DNA of 64,000 nt from NCBI GenBank assembly GCA_011800805.1, contig MPNW01000121.1, positions 128,355 through 192,354 on the forward strand, written 5' to 3'. The notes under the pieces were generated by a model. The model searched no databases. It saw only the letters and a list, made by a program, of their open reading frames with translations, and had not been told where the DNA came from. Position 1 is the first letter of the stretch, and each line of letters opens with the position of its first letter. This document shows, piece by piece, positions 13,148 through 23,861 of this stretch. The translations under genes were made by a program, and so were the position numbers. This DNA comes from Hirudo medicinalis. Taxonomy: Eukaryota > Annelida > Clitellata > Hirudinida > Hirudinidae.

Positions 13148-15414
13148 ATGGATGACACCAGCGAAGTGGGAACAGGTGATTCTGGTGTGGAATCAATTTC
13201 CTCCAATGACGTCATCATGAACATCAGGGTTTCAATTCCCGAACTGAAGCTGCAGGTCGTATTGATTCATTTTCACAATTTAAACAAAAATTTATTTAAA
13301 CATCCGTAAGCATGTTTACAATTTTTAATGATGTTTATAAAAAATGTCTTTCCCTATCAAATAATATAATTACTTAACGTATAATTAGTAAACTATTAAC
13401 AAGTTAACCCGCTCTATCAACCCTTATTACTTAACCTGGAAGAGGATTCCTCTCCTCTGCTTTTATTCCCACCAACTTAAAAATAAACACACTGCACTGA
13501 AAAGTACTTGTTTGCCTTTTGCTAATTAAGCGTAGTTACAGAGGGGTTGTTGGTTGTGAAATGTTTTAGTGAAAGGCTGTAAGCGTACATTGTCTTGTTT
13601 CAAATGTTGGTTTCGTCGAACAACCCTCCTCATAATTGCCTTCATTAAGCTTTTTTTAACTTTTGCGCTTCTTTCACATTTTAAATTGTTTAAGAAATCC
13701 TTGAATAATTAATCGCTTTTTATTGTAATAAATAATTTGCAATAAAATAAATCTTGTTTTTTGATGAACAATGATAACAATGAACAATATGACTACACTT
13801 TACATGCATTGCATTTGTTAAGAAAGAATAGTTCAGCTAATTATAATATTATAATTATTATACTTAATATGACTTTTCAAGTGCCTGTTATGTAAAACCA
13901 TCAAGGAACATGTTGCTACTAGCTGTGAATGTCGTTATTCGAATGATTTTATTCTGTGTCTTGGAGTTGATGGCAATCAGAAGTAAAAGCCAGCATTGAC
14001 TTTAATTTATCATTAACTTCAGAAATCTCTTCAGTTCAACCAAGAAGAAACTGTATGGAAGGCCAAGCAGCAATTGCTGTCTTCATTTGCAAAAGTGAAT
14101 CTTGTATTTCTTATCAATCCTTGGATTAATGGATTCTTTTACGACTGACTGGATAATTTTATGGAAGACTGGATTCTTTTGTGGATGATGAGTTCTTCCA
14201 CATGAAGTTTTACCATTGTCATCATTTCAGGACCTCAAAAATGGCTTCAATTATGGTTTCTACTGCCCACCAATGAATGGAAAAGCAGGAAAGTTCTTGG
14301 ATGAGGAAAGACTCCTGAAAGAGTACTTGTTGAGTGCTTCCACTTGCTTGGAGGTTTCTCACTTGCAGAAAGTTTATCGACTTAAAAGTTATCACGCATT
14401 TAATAATCATCTATAATAATCTATCTTAACAGTTATCCCATGACTCAAATGGTCTTACTGAAAATGATTTATTGCATGAGAAATAATTTTTTTGCCCTTT
14501 CCACTAATAATTATAATAATTGTTTATTTAATAATTAATTTCTATGCTACAACTAGAATATCCTAACTGTTGATTCCAGTTCAAGATGAAAAGAAAGGTT
14601 TACAAGAGCATCAGCATAACTGCAAAGAGATCTAAACAACTGCATTCAAAGGTGGCCAAGATTTACGACTTCCTGAAAAATTTCTATTTTTAATAAAGTC
14701 CAAGTACTAAATTTAACTCAGGGGAATTTGAAGCACTTCATGGATCATGTGAGGAAGATGGAGAGTGAAAAGATTATGAAACTGATCAACAAAGGGATGG
14801 ATCCTAACTTCATAGAGTCAGAAAGTGGTGGTACGTTGTTGCTGATATTCAGTTAACTGTTGTTCATACACTTCGTGATTATAAATTCCAATGAGTCACA
14901 AGGTAATATTGACATATTAGCTTGTCATTGTAAGTTACATTTACTAATTGCTTATTAAAATGAAACGTTTGGTGTTCTTTACGTTGCGTCCACATTCACT
15001 CTGTCGTTCATGAAATAATGTCGATGGTTGCAGAAACCCCAATGACATTGGCTTGCCTGACCTCTCGACCTTCTGCAACGATTGTGACCCTGGTGGGTGG
15101 TGGTGCCCATTTGGACTTCAGAAATAAGAAAGGCCTCACACCCCTTCATGTGGCAGCTCAAAATGGAAATGAAGAAGCAGTTAAGGTTTGCAGGATACTA
15201 TCCATCTTATTAATGATCAGTAATCACATCACCAATAACCATGCTTTTAACTAAAGATTGTCTCTAAACTCATCCATCTATCCATTCCCAGCCTAATTTA
15301 TCAATTTTCCATATTTTCACGACTTTACATCAATTTGAAAACATTGGCATGGCATCCCATTCATCTATCCATCCATCGTCGTCGTCGTCGTCGTCGTCGT
15401 CATCGTCGTCGTCG

Positions 15415-15474
<60 letters not shown>

Positions 15475-16188
15475 TCACCTTCTCTCCACTCCAACTGCAG
15501 ATCTTACTGGACCTGGGATCTTCAACGAATTACAAGGATTTGAGAGGTTTAACTCCTCTCTATCTCGGTGTCTGCAACACCTCATCAGCCAGGTGCATTG
15601 AGATGTTGCTCTATGATCATGCTGTTCTTGACACTGTCGATGAGTATGGATGGACAGAATTACACCAGGTCGGAATTAAGTAAATTAGTAAATAAATTAA
15701 ATGAAAATAAATGTGTATCAAATTATGGGAGGTTGATTACAAGGAGAGTGTAAGTTGATCTTGAGATGATCCCAAAGATGATTAGAACTTTACAACGTTG
15801 AATTTGCCTTGTTTGTGGACTCGTGCAATTGATCCTTCAATACTTGACGATCAAAACATTTGAGCAGAAACGCATGTTTATAAAATTTCACAAAGTGTGA
15901 CAAAATGTATTATTTCCTTTAAATTTGTTTACACTCCACAAAATTTTAGGATGCAGTTTTAATTAAACAGAATGGATTTATTTTGCAAATTGTAATAAAT
16001 ATATAAATATGATTAGTGACCTTTTGTAATGCTGGTGGTGTAATTACCAGAGTTGCAAGGCAGGTAAGGTTCAACACTTGGAACTCCTGATATATTATGG
16101 AGCTGACCTGAACAGGCAGAACTGCAGTGGCAACACACCTCTCCATATCTCAGTCATCAATGATCAGGTTTCATTATTGATATTAATA

Positions 16189-16236
<48 letters not shown>

Positions 16237-19200
16237 TATATAATAAAATAATATACAATAATAATAACAGCAACAACTATTACTCCATTATGGCAATTAT
16301 TGTTGTTGATACTCTTTGTGCAACATTTCATCCAATCAATAGCCTTATGTTTTATTGCTTAGTATAAGAGACTTTAACAAATTGACCAATTCTCCAGATG
16401 ACTTAATAAATAAATTCATTTGTTGGTGGTTTACCTGGTCAAGAGGTTAAATATTACTTACACTTAGTTAATTACACACATAATTAACTATTATTATTCT
16501 GATGATAATAATAATAATAATAATCAATTAACAAAATAATAATTATGAAGGAAGAGTGTGCACGGTCTCTGATGTTCAGAGGAGCAGACAAATCCATCCT
16601 CAACCACGCAACCAAGGATGCTCACCAGTGTGCCATCATCTCTGGGAACTCACGATTAGCTCAGGAAATAAAGAATTTTTCCATTTCAGATGCAGGTGAG
16701 GCAAATGGCTCTTTGTAAGCTTTTGTGTGTGATGGGATAAAGATGGAGAACTCTCTTAAAGGAATGCTTCTGACCTTTGAACTTTCTCATGTCCTCATTG
16801 ACCAGACCTCACCTATGTGTGGATATCCTAAATCCAAAGGATCGTCCAAATAAATTACACAACCGCACAACCACATTCACACTTTAATGGCCAACATTAT
16901 TCTCAATAAAAAAAATTGACTCCACAGAGCCTCCCGCATTGGTGCATTAGTGTTAACCTACTTTCAATTCTAATAATTTGTCCTTGAAATTCATGCCAGA
17001 GGTTCCCAGGTTGTCCTTGCATTGATTTGAAATAATTCTCTTCCACCGCCGGAAGGCACTTAACTTTTTTACGTAATATCCTCTCGTAATAAAAGCTTTG
17101 TAACAACATGCACACTTGTCAGTGTTTGATTGAACAATTTACAATAACATAATTCTTGATTCTTTACATTGATGAACAACAACAATTACTATCATCATTA
17201 ATTTATGCTTTTCAAAAAGCACATGCTGTAATCTGGAATATTAAAGAGAATATGTTTATTTAGGGACCTTAGTTTAGGTCAAGTAAGTGAGGTTGAAATA
17301 GTTAATTTAGTTTTTGTTTGCATTGCTGCACCAAGTCACACAGTTAAGTGCTATGTAATGTCTTTTGAAGTGATGCACCTTAATCACTTAAATACATTCT
17401 AAAACTTAACCTAAAACACTTAAAGTCTGTGCACTGAATGAAACAGCAATTTGTTGTTTAGACAGTCCAACTACTTAACCTTAACAGACACATCACTAAT
17501 AGTTAAATAATCCACATTGACACAGTGCCCTACAAAGATGCACCAAGATACAATGACAAGAGGAGGTCTGTGCATCATCAGTTCACTGTTGGCACCTTGA
17601 AACGATGCCGAAGCAACCCACTGATGAACTGCTCGTCCAACTACGAAACCATTGATGACCTGAAGCTTCCATCTCAGGTAACCGGTAATTTCGTTAACAA
17701 ATGGAAAATATTATTATTATTATTATTATTACTAATACTATTATTGTAATTATTGTGTAATCAATTTTGTTTGGTGAATGAATGTTTCTAAAATAATGCT
17801 CAAAATGTATTGTTTGATATTTAACAAAAACTTGCAAAATAAGTTAATGATTAACAAGCAAAAACAAAAAAAAACTCCTCAAATTAAAATCAAGAACAAG
17901 TAGGATTGCTAAATGTAAATCTTGTTAACATCAATAGTTCTGACATTGAAGGGATGCAACGCATGGGATCGTCACAAGCCCGTCAGTGGTCGAACTCTTG
18001 GAAAGAACGACAGGAGATCGACGGCACTCGCAGACATCTTCGCAGAACCTCTTCAGTGCAGGACTTTTACTTCGCTCAGCATCTCCAATCGCTCTTGCAG
18101 CATCTCCAGTGCCGACTCATCTCAAGGCAATTTGAATTTATTTACTTTCGCTTTCTTTTCGATGTTCGGTTTCGTCGAAATCGTTGTCTTTCTCGTTTGT
18201 GGCAGGTTTAGATTTTAAAGTTCAAGTTTTGTTGAGTAATTACTTTTACTTAGGAAGAAGAACATTGTTTGTGAAAGTATAATCAACTTATTATTTTCAA
18301 TTATTTATAAAGAAGGGGAGGTGATTCTTGAACAGAAGAAATTCGAAGATTTGAGATCAAAGTGAGTTTTAACATCTTTTATTTACGCAATTATTTATGT
18401 TAATTAATGTGAATAATTAATTAGTTTGAAATTAATTTATTAATGTTAATAAACAAACTCGTGTTATTTATTTTTAATAATTTAAATTCTTCAGATTCAA
18501 TTTTACTGCTCTTTATAAAGGAGGTATTTTACATCATGTTTAAACACCTTTATGATGATTTGTACGAAAATGTTTGTATAGCAGACATAAACATGCACCA
18601 TAGAAGTTACCTTCATTGCATTTTGTTGAATGAAAGCGATGCTCCGATAAAAATATTTAATTAAAATATTTATTTGCACATCATTCACAAATGTTGATTT
18701 ACATAACATAACATAACACATCATAACATAGCAATTATTTGTAGTGGTTAAGAGAACCTTGTAATAACCACCCTTTACTCCTAATTTCCAATATCCCTAT
18801 TTACTTGGGTTTATCTTAAATTTATCAACTGCATCTGCACGGATGGCGTCCTCATCTAATTTATTCCATAAGGAAGCCAGCCTTGTAATTATTTTTTAAG
18901 TTTCCTGAAAAAAATAAAATAAAACTTCCTATAAAACTTACAATCATGCCCTTCTAGTAGAAGCACTTTTTGTGGCTTCGAAAACCTGTTGAGGTAAAAA
19001 GCCTTTCCTCCTCAATAAAATTTTAAACGCCTCTATGAGGTCCTCCCTGCTTCTCCTCTTCTCTGAGTAGTCAGCTGAGATCTTTTTAATCTTTCCTCAT
19101 AATTCTACTTTCCTAATCCTTTTATCATCCTTCTTTGCACTTCTTCCAACACTCCCACATCCTTTTCAAATGTGGATTCCAAACTTGGACTCAATACTCT

Positions 19201-22200
19201 AGATGTGGTCTCACCAATGCTTTATAAAGTCTCAGAATTACATCTTTATCTGTAATTACTATTGTTCTCCTTATCATCCCAAGTACTCCATTTTTTGTTT
19301 TTGCAACTTCCATGCAATGTAGAGATGCTTTTCCATCTGTAAGCATTTTTAACCCTAGATCTCTTTTGTGATCAGACTGCTTTAAAAGCTTCTTCCAAAT
19401 TCATATTCCACTTTTGTATTCCTACGCCCCACATGCATAATGGAGCATTTGTCTACATTGAAAAGCATCTGCCAATCTTTTACCCATTTGAATAACCTGT
19501 TAAGGTCTTCCTGCAGTGCATTCACATCTTCTTTTCTGCAGACTCTCCTAGCTAATTTAAGTTGTCAACAAACTTAGATATTTTAGACAATTTTCCATCA
19601 TCTAAATCATTATATATACTCAGATCAACACGGGACCCAAAACTGATCCTTGCGGGACACCGCTTAACACAGGTTGCCATTCCGAATAAATTCCTCCCAT
19701 TCCTACCTTTCGTCTCCTACCTCTCAACCAGTTTGTCAGCCAGTGTAAAAGTTTGCCTTCAATTCCGCACGCGCCAATCTGTTTTTTAAACCTTTGAGGG
19801 GATACCTTGTCAAAAGCTTTGGCAAAGTCTAGATATAAAATATCCACAGCCTTGTCATGATCAACCCAATCATAAATTTCTTCTAAGAACTAAAGTAGAT
19901 TGGTAAGGCACGATCTGTCCTTAGTAAATCCATGTCGGCTCTTCACAATCACTTCATTTCTTCAACAAATTTTCTCCATTCACATATATTTATTTACACA
20001 TCATTCACAAATATGAATGTGGAGTCAAATTCTTTTGAAATTCAGATGCCCGGGGGCGAGACAGGTGGTTCTGCAGACAGATTCTGCCGATTTTGGTTTC
20101 ATCTTGAGAGGAGCAAGAGGTTCGTTAGGAATATATATTTTATTAACAAGTAACAATTTTGTCAATATTTTACATTTTTTAAAATTAAATAAAAAAATTA
20201 ATCTGATTAATTAGATGTTTTAAAAATAATTGTTTTAAGATTTCTTTCTGCAATGACAATTCAAACAAATGTTTTGGAATCATTTGCAGCTGATAGAATC
20301 ATTTCTCCAAGAGCAGGTCTGCTGCTGTCCCCTTCACAGCCTGCATTGCAATACTTTGAACATGTGAAAGCAAACAGCCTGGCTGACAAAGCAGGCATTA
20401 AACCTGGTGACTTTCTATTGGAGGTGACGAGTTTTTTATTCATTCAATGCATGAATCTAAGGAAAATCTATTTTTATTTGTTATTTCCTACTACATTAAT
20501 AATTAATAATTTGACAAAATTTGACTTTCTCTAGGTTAATGGAGTGGATGTATCATCTGCTTCTCATGAATTTGCAGTGTCTCTCATCAGGAATTCTGTT
20601 CAAACACTGCAAATGCTCATCACAACTCCCAAACAATGTCATGTTTATAACAGTGACTCTATTGGTTTGTCATAAAACTTACCATTGATTGTAAAAGTGT
20701 TAAAACCATAATTATTTTATTCAACAAAAAAATCTACAATTTCATTAATATTCATATTGATAGTCTGCTCTTGAATATTTAATATAAAACTTACAATTTG
20801 TCAGACTCCACAGACAGAATCAATTCAACCCTAAAAGAACTTAAAAATTCTCTCAGCTTCAAGACCTTCACTCATCCCGTGACCAACGAATCAAATTGCT
20901 CGGAACTAAAGGTCGCATCAATTAGGTCGGTGCATGGCAAGAGGTTGGCCCACGACCTCCCTGGTGATGATCCCGACAGTGTCAGGGTTGTATCTGTTCC
21001 TCCTTATAATCCAAACTCCTTGTCAAGGAAGTTTTTGTGGAAAGCCAAAAGTCTCCACAACCTATCGGGTTCGGATGACATCTGCTACATGTTTGACGAG
21101 GACGACAGGACCGCTGTTGATGTCTCGAGTGCTGCTAGAGAGCCAACGCCGTTTGGAACCTTTGGAATGAAGGAAGAGAGCAGAGGAGAGCTTGAGAAGA
21201 AACCAGTCAATGAAAAATCTACATGTATTCAAGAGAAGTCCAATAGTCCTGGACCTGCTTTAAAGAAAATTGACCAAAAACTTTCTTCATTTTTTTCACC
21301 ATTTAATCAGAAATTGCAGCAAGATCTAAAGCCACTCATTGAATCAAAAAGACCCATGACATTTGCAACTCCTCCCCTTCCTTCTCCTCCTCCTCTACCT
21401 GCCTTGCATAATTTATGTGACCAAGAACAACAGGACTTTAAAAAACATCAAGATCTTGATTTCTTGACTCTTGCTGAGAATGCCAGACAAGTTTTTTTGA
21501 GGCATCAAAACACAACAACTTCTGTCGATGAAATTACAAAACCCCTTCAAAATAGTTCTTCAACTAAAGATGATTACGGCAATGGTGTCCCTCTTAAAAA
21601 TAGGTATGCTATGGAGCCATATGCAATGTACAACACCACAAGAGAAATTTCTAAATTAGCTCTTGTCTCCAATAGAAGGCACATTTTCGAAGGTAATACG
21701 GATAAGAGCAATGAACCAGATCAATCCTGCAATGTCACAGATAGCAAAAACAAAGATATTTTCGTCGACAAGTGGAATCAAAGACGTCCAATTCCACCAA
21801 AACCTCTGCAGAAACCCTTCCATGTTTTTCAAAGCAACATTCCAATTTTTTTTCAAACAATTCCACGATCTTTTCCAAACCTTGATTCGCACGTGAACGT
21901 AAATACAATCCAGCATGCTGATAACAATCCATCGCATTTTCTTCGTGCATCCTTACTTAATACATCCATGAATCTTTCTTCGACCTCGGAGGACTCGGAA
22001 ATCCTTTTTGTTCCTCCTCCTCCTGGCTTTGAAGATGAGGTAGAAGAAACTTCAAGTTTAATTTGCACCTCTGATCATCGTCTGCAAATGTTGCCTCACT
22101 CTTTTGGAAGCCAAACTAAAAACCTGAGAGAAACCATGGACAAATGGACTGTCGATGATGTCGGAGACTGGCTGGAATCAATGGATATGGGAGAACATAG

Positions 22201-22351
22201 GGAAATGTTCTCGAGGAATAACATCGACGGCAGGAAGCTCTCGACACTGGGGAGAAATGACCTCATCTCCCTGGGGGTGGTTCAAGTTGGTCAGAGGATG
22301 GGTCTCGAGAGGGCTGTGAAGAAAATTTTGATTTCTTATTCTAGTTCATGA
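13148..22351 (+). CDS. SHANK: SHANK/ProSAP synaptic scaffold protein (SH3-less form)
   Basis: SHANK proteins organise postsynaptic and epithelial scaffolds. Supported coding exons are 13148-13255, 14023-14094, 14231-14353, 14580-14651, 14722-14830, 15034-15185, 15501-15668, 16051-16167, 16551-16695, 17526-17677, 20065-20119 (or from 20046), 20290-20423, 20535-20664 and 20805-22351. They chain in phase to about 1027 residues. Domain order is SPN (about 26-125, with GKAGKFLDEERLLKEY), ankyrin repeats (about 130-355, with LTPLHVAAQNG and GNTPLHISVINDQ), PDZ (about 410-505, with carboxylate loop FGFILRG), a Ser/Pro-rich region, and a C-terminal SAM domain starting near DKWTVDDVGDWLESM. A PIPPKP motif (near 21785-21806) fits the cortactin-SH3 ligand, and PPPPGF (near 22012-22030) fits the Homer EVH1 consensus PPxxF. 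The SH3 domain between ankyrin and PDZ in vertebrates is absent: the exon starting VPYKDAPRY runs directly into the pre-PDZ TVG segment. The start ATG precedes the SPN domain by about 25 residues. Confidence 0.93.
15376..15471. repeat. CGT/CAT triplet microsatellite in SHANK intron
   Basis: A run of CGT-type triplets grades into about 16 CAT/TCA triplets, ending 29 bases before a SHANK exon at 15501. It creates artificial His-rich and Ser-rich open frames. Confidence 0.95.
16188..16250. repeat. AAT microsatellite in SHANK intron
   Basis: About 15 AAT units followed by an AT-rich tail begin about 20 bases after the SHANK exon ending at 16167. Confidence 0.9.
17952..18126 (+). CDS. Candidate extra SHANK exon with possible GC donor
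   Basis: The interval has higher GC content than its flanks and is open in the phase left by the upstream SHANK exon (phase 0). It encodes a Ser/Arg-rich segment including SLSISNRSCSISSADSSQ. An acceptor AG lies at 17950-17951. The best donor that keeps phase is AAG|GCAATT at 18127, a GC-type donor, which would join the candidate exon at 18313. A GT donor at 18206 is the alternative but would add a hydrophobic, non-coding-looking tail. It may be an alternative exon between the ankyrin and PDZ regions or a coincidental open frame. Confidence 0.35.
18313..18361 (+). CDS. Candidate SHANK micro-exon before the PDZ exon
   Basis: A 49-base segment encodes EVILEQKKFEDLRSK in frame and ends at a strong donor, GTGAGT at 18362. 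Entering in phase 1 (from the 17952-18126 candidate) or, using an acceptor at 18319-18320, in phase 0 (from the exon ending 17677), it exits in phase 2. That is exactly the phase needed by the PDZ exon if that exon starts at 20046 rather than 20065. The poor pyrimidine tract upstream weakens the case. Confidence 0.35.
18693..19985 (-). mobile_element. 5'-truncated CR1/Jockey-like LINE in SHANK intron
   Basis: The minus strand encodes reverse-transcriptase pieces: YLDFAKAFDKVSPQRFKK, a GVPQGSVLGP motif (in 19620-19847), then LQEDLNRLFKWVKDWQM and FNVDKCSIM (about 19430-19530), and C-terminal segments down to about 18790 that include EEVQRRMIK. The frame is broken and the 5' half of the element is missing. 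At its 3' end (low coordinates) an ACATA-type microsatellite tail lies at about 18700-18730. A 27-base direct repeat with one mismatch flanks it (18666-18692 and 19986-20012), which I read as the target-site duplication. The element is antisense to SHANK, and its right-hand duplication ends about 35 bases before the PDZ exon. Confidence 0.9.
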
Positions 22352-23861
22352 TCTTTTATCATCTGATTAATATTAGCCACAGTCAGGTTTATTGTTAACT
22401 GCGATTCCATGTGGTAAATTATATTTCATAGCAGAGTTGATGAGCCATTTTGGTTTGTACATGAGTCCTTACATTGTGCTTGTGAATTTCTAGTCTCGAT
22501 TTTGTTTTATTTCAATGGTTGATGTTCATTCACATTGTTAGGATGATGAGCCTGCTTTAAAGATATTTTTACATTTTTGTCTTATTTTTCTATTGAGATT
22601 GAATTCATGTTTTGATTCATGATCTATCTGATTGTTTTATATATGTTGTCTAATTCTGAATTTGTATTTCAGGGCCTATCCCTGGTGGATCAAGACTTAT
22701 AATTTAAATACATGGTTTCAATTTTAACCATTGACTAATTTAAAGCATTAAACTTGATAAGTCAAGGATTGCTGATACCTCAACACCTTATTTATCTACT
22801 TATTATAGACGTCATGAGAGCACCATTTAACTGTTCTGGAGGGTTCAATTCAAAACGAACGAATATCTAGGAGGAAGATGCATTTTTTTCAAACATCAAA
22901 TGTTTTATGCACAAAATAGTTACGCAGGGACGTCATTCCAGCTTTTTCCAAGTGGGCGAACCCTCGCTCATCTTGAGGATGTGACATTTTTTTGCTTCTA
23001 GCCAAAAGTCCTGGGGGGTGATCGACTGGATTCCAGGGGTTCGGGTGGGCCTTTTTAGGAACATCAGATTTTGAGAAAGTTACGCATAAGGTTTCTAGTG
23101 TTAGGAAAAAAGGTTTCAGTTGTGCAGATTATGTGATGGACATTAGTGTGCAAACACTTAACTTGTAAAAAAATTGTTGAGGAATGCTGTCGGACTACTG
23201 CTTATAGTACAATTTCTTCCACATTAATTACTTATTTCACGAATTAGAAAAGATGAAAAATTACAAAGCATGACAAAGGAGTCATAGCGTGAAAGTTACA
23301 ATATATTAAAGCTGTGCTGCCGGAGACCTTATCAAATCCAAGCTCACCTGTTTAGGTCCGATTAGTGATTGTCATGAGCCTCAAAATTTCATCTCTAATC
23401 GTTATATAGTCAGGGTTGCTTTTCTGCAAAAAGTTGTTAAATCTTGCAAAAAAAAACGAGGACAGGACAATTTGAGAATTAGATTGCTGAAGAATTTCTT
23501 TGCCTCCTTTCTTTGAAAATAACAGTATCGTAACTTGCGTTTAATTTGATATTTACCACGTGGTGCTCTCTGACATTTTTATGCATAACGCGTTGAAATA
23601 ATTACTTTTATCTTTAATCGTTTTAATCTGAGCAGGGTGTTTGCCTGATTAGATTCTAGTTGCGTAGTTTGGTTCATTCAATGTATGGGATGTGCACTTT
23701 TCTTAAACATATTGTGAGATTTTCGTAACTGGAATTGTTCTTCAAGACTTATATGTAAGGTTTATTTGAATTTGTAAATGAACAAAATTATATATAATTT
23801 ATCTTTTTAAGTTGGCAAATTTTACAATTATAAAAAACGTTCTGATATTTGTATTCTACAG
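22352..23861. other. SHANK 3' flank and ENPP upstream region
   Basis: No gene is supported. A less AT-rich patch at about 22925-23060 stands out from its surroundings and may be a remnant of a non-autonomous transposon, but I found no terminal repeats. An acceptor-like CTACAG directly precedes the ENPP start codon, so a 5' UTR exon of ENPP probably lies in this interval. Confidence 0.4.

Noticed and set aside
15335..15601. Open frames encoding long His or Ser runs
   Set aside because: They are produced by the CGT/CAT microsatellite inside a SHANK intron.
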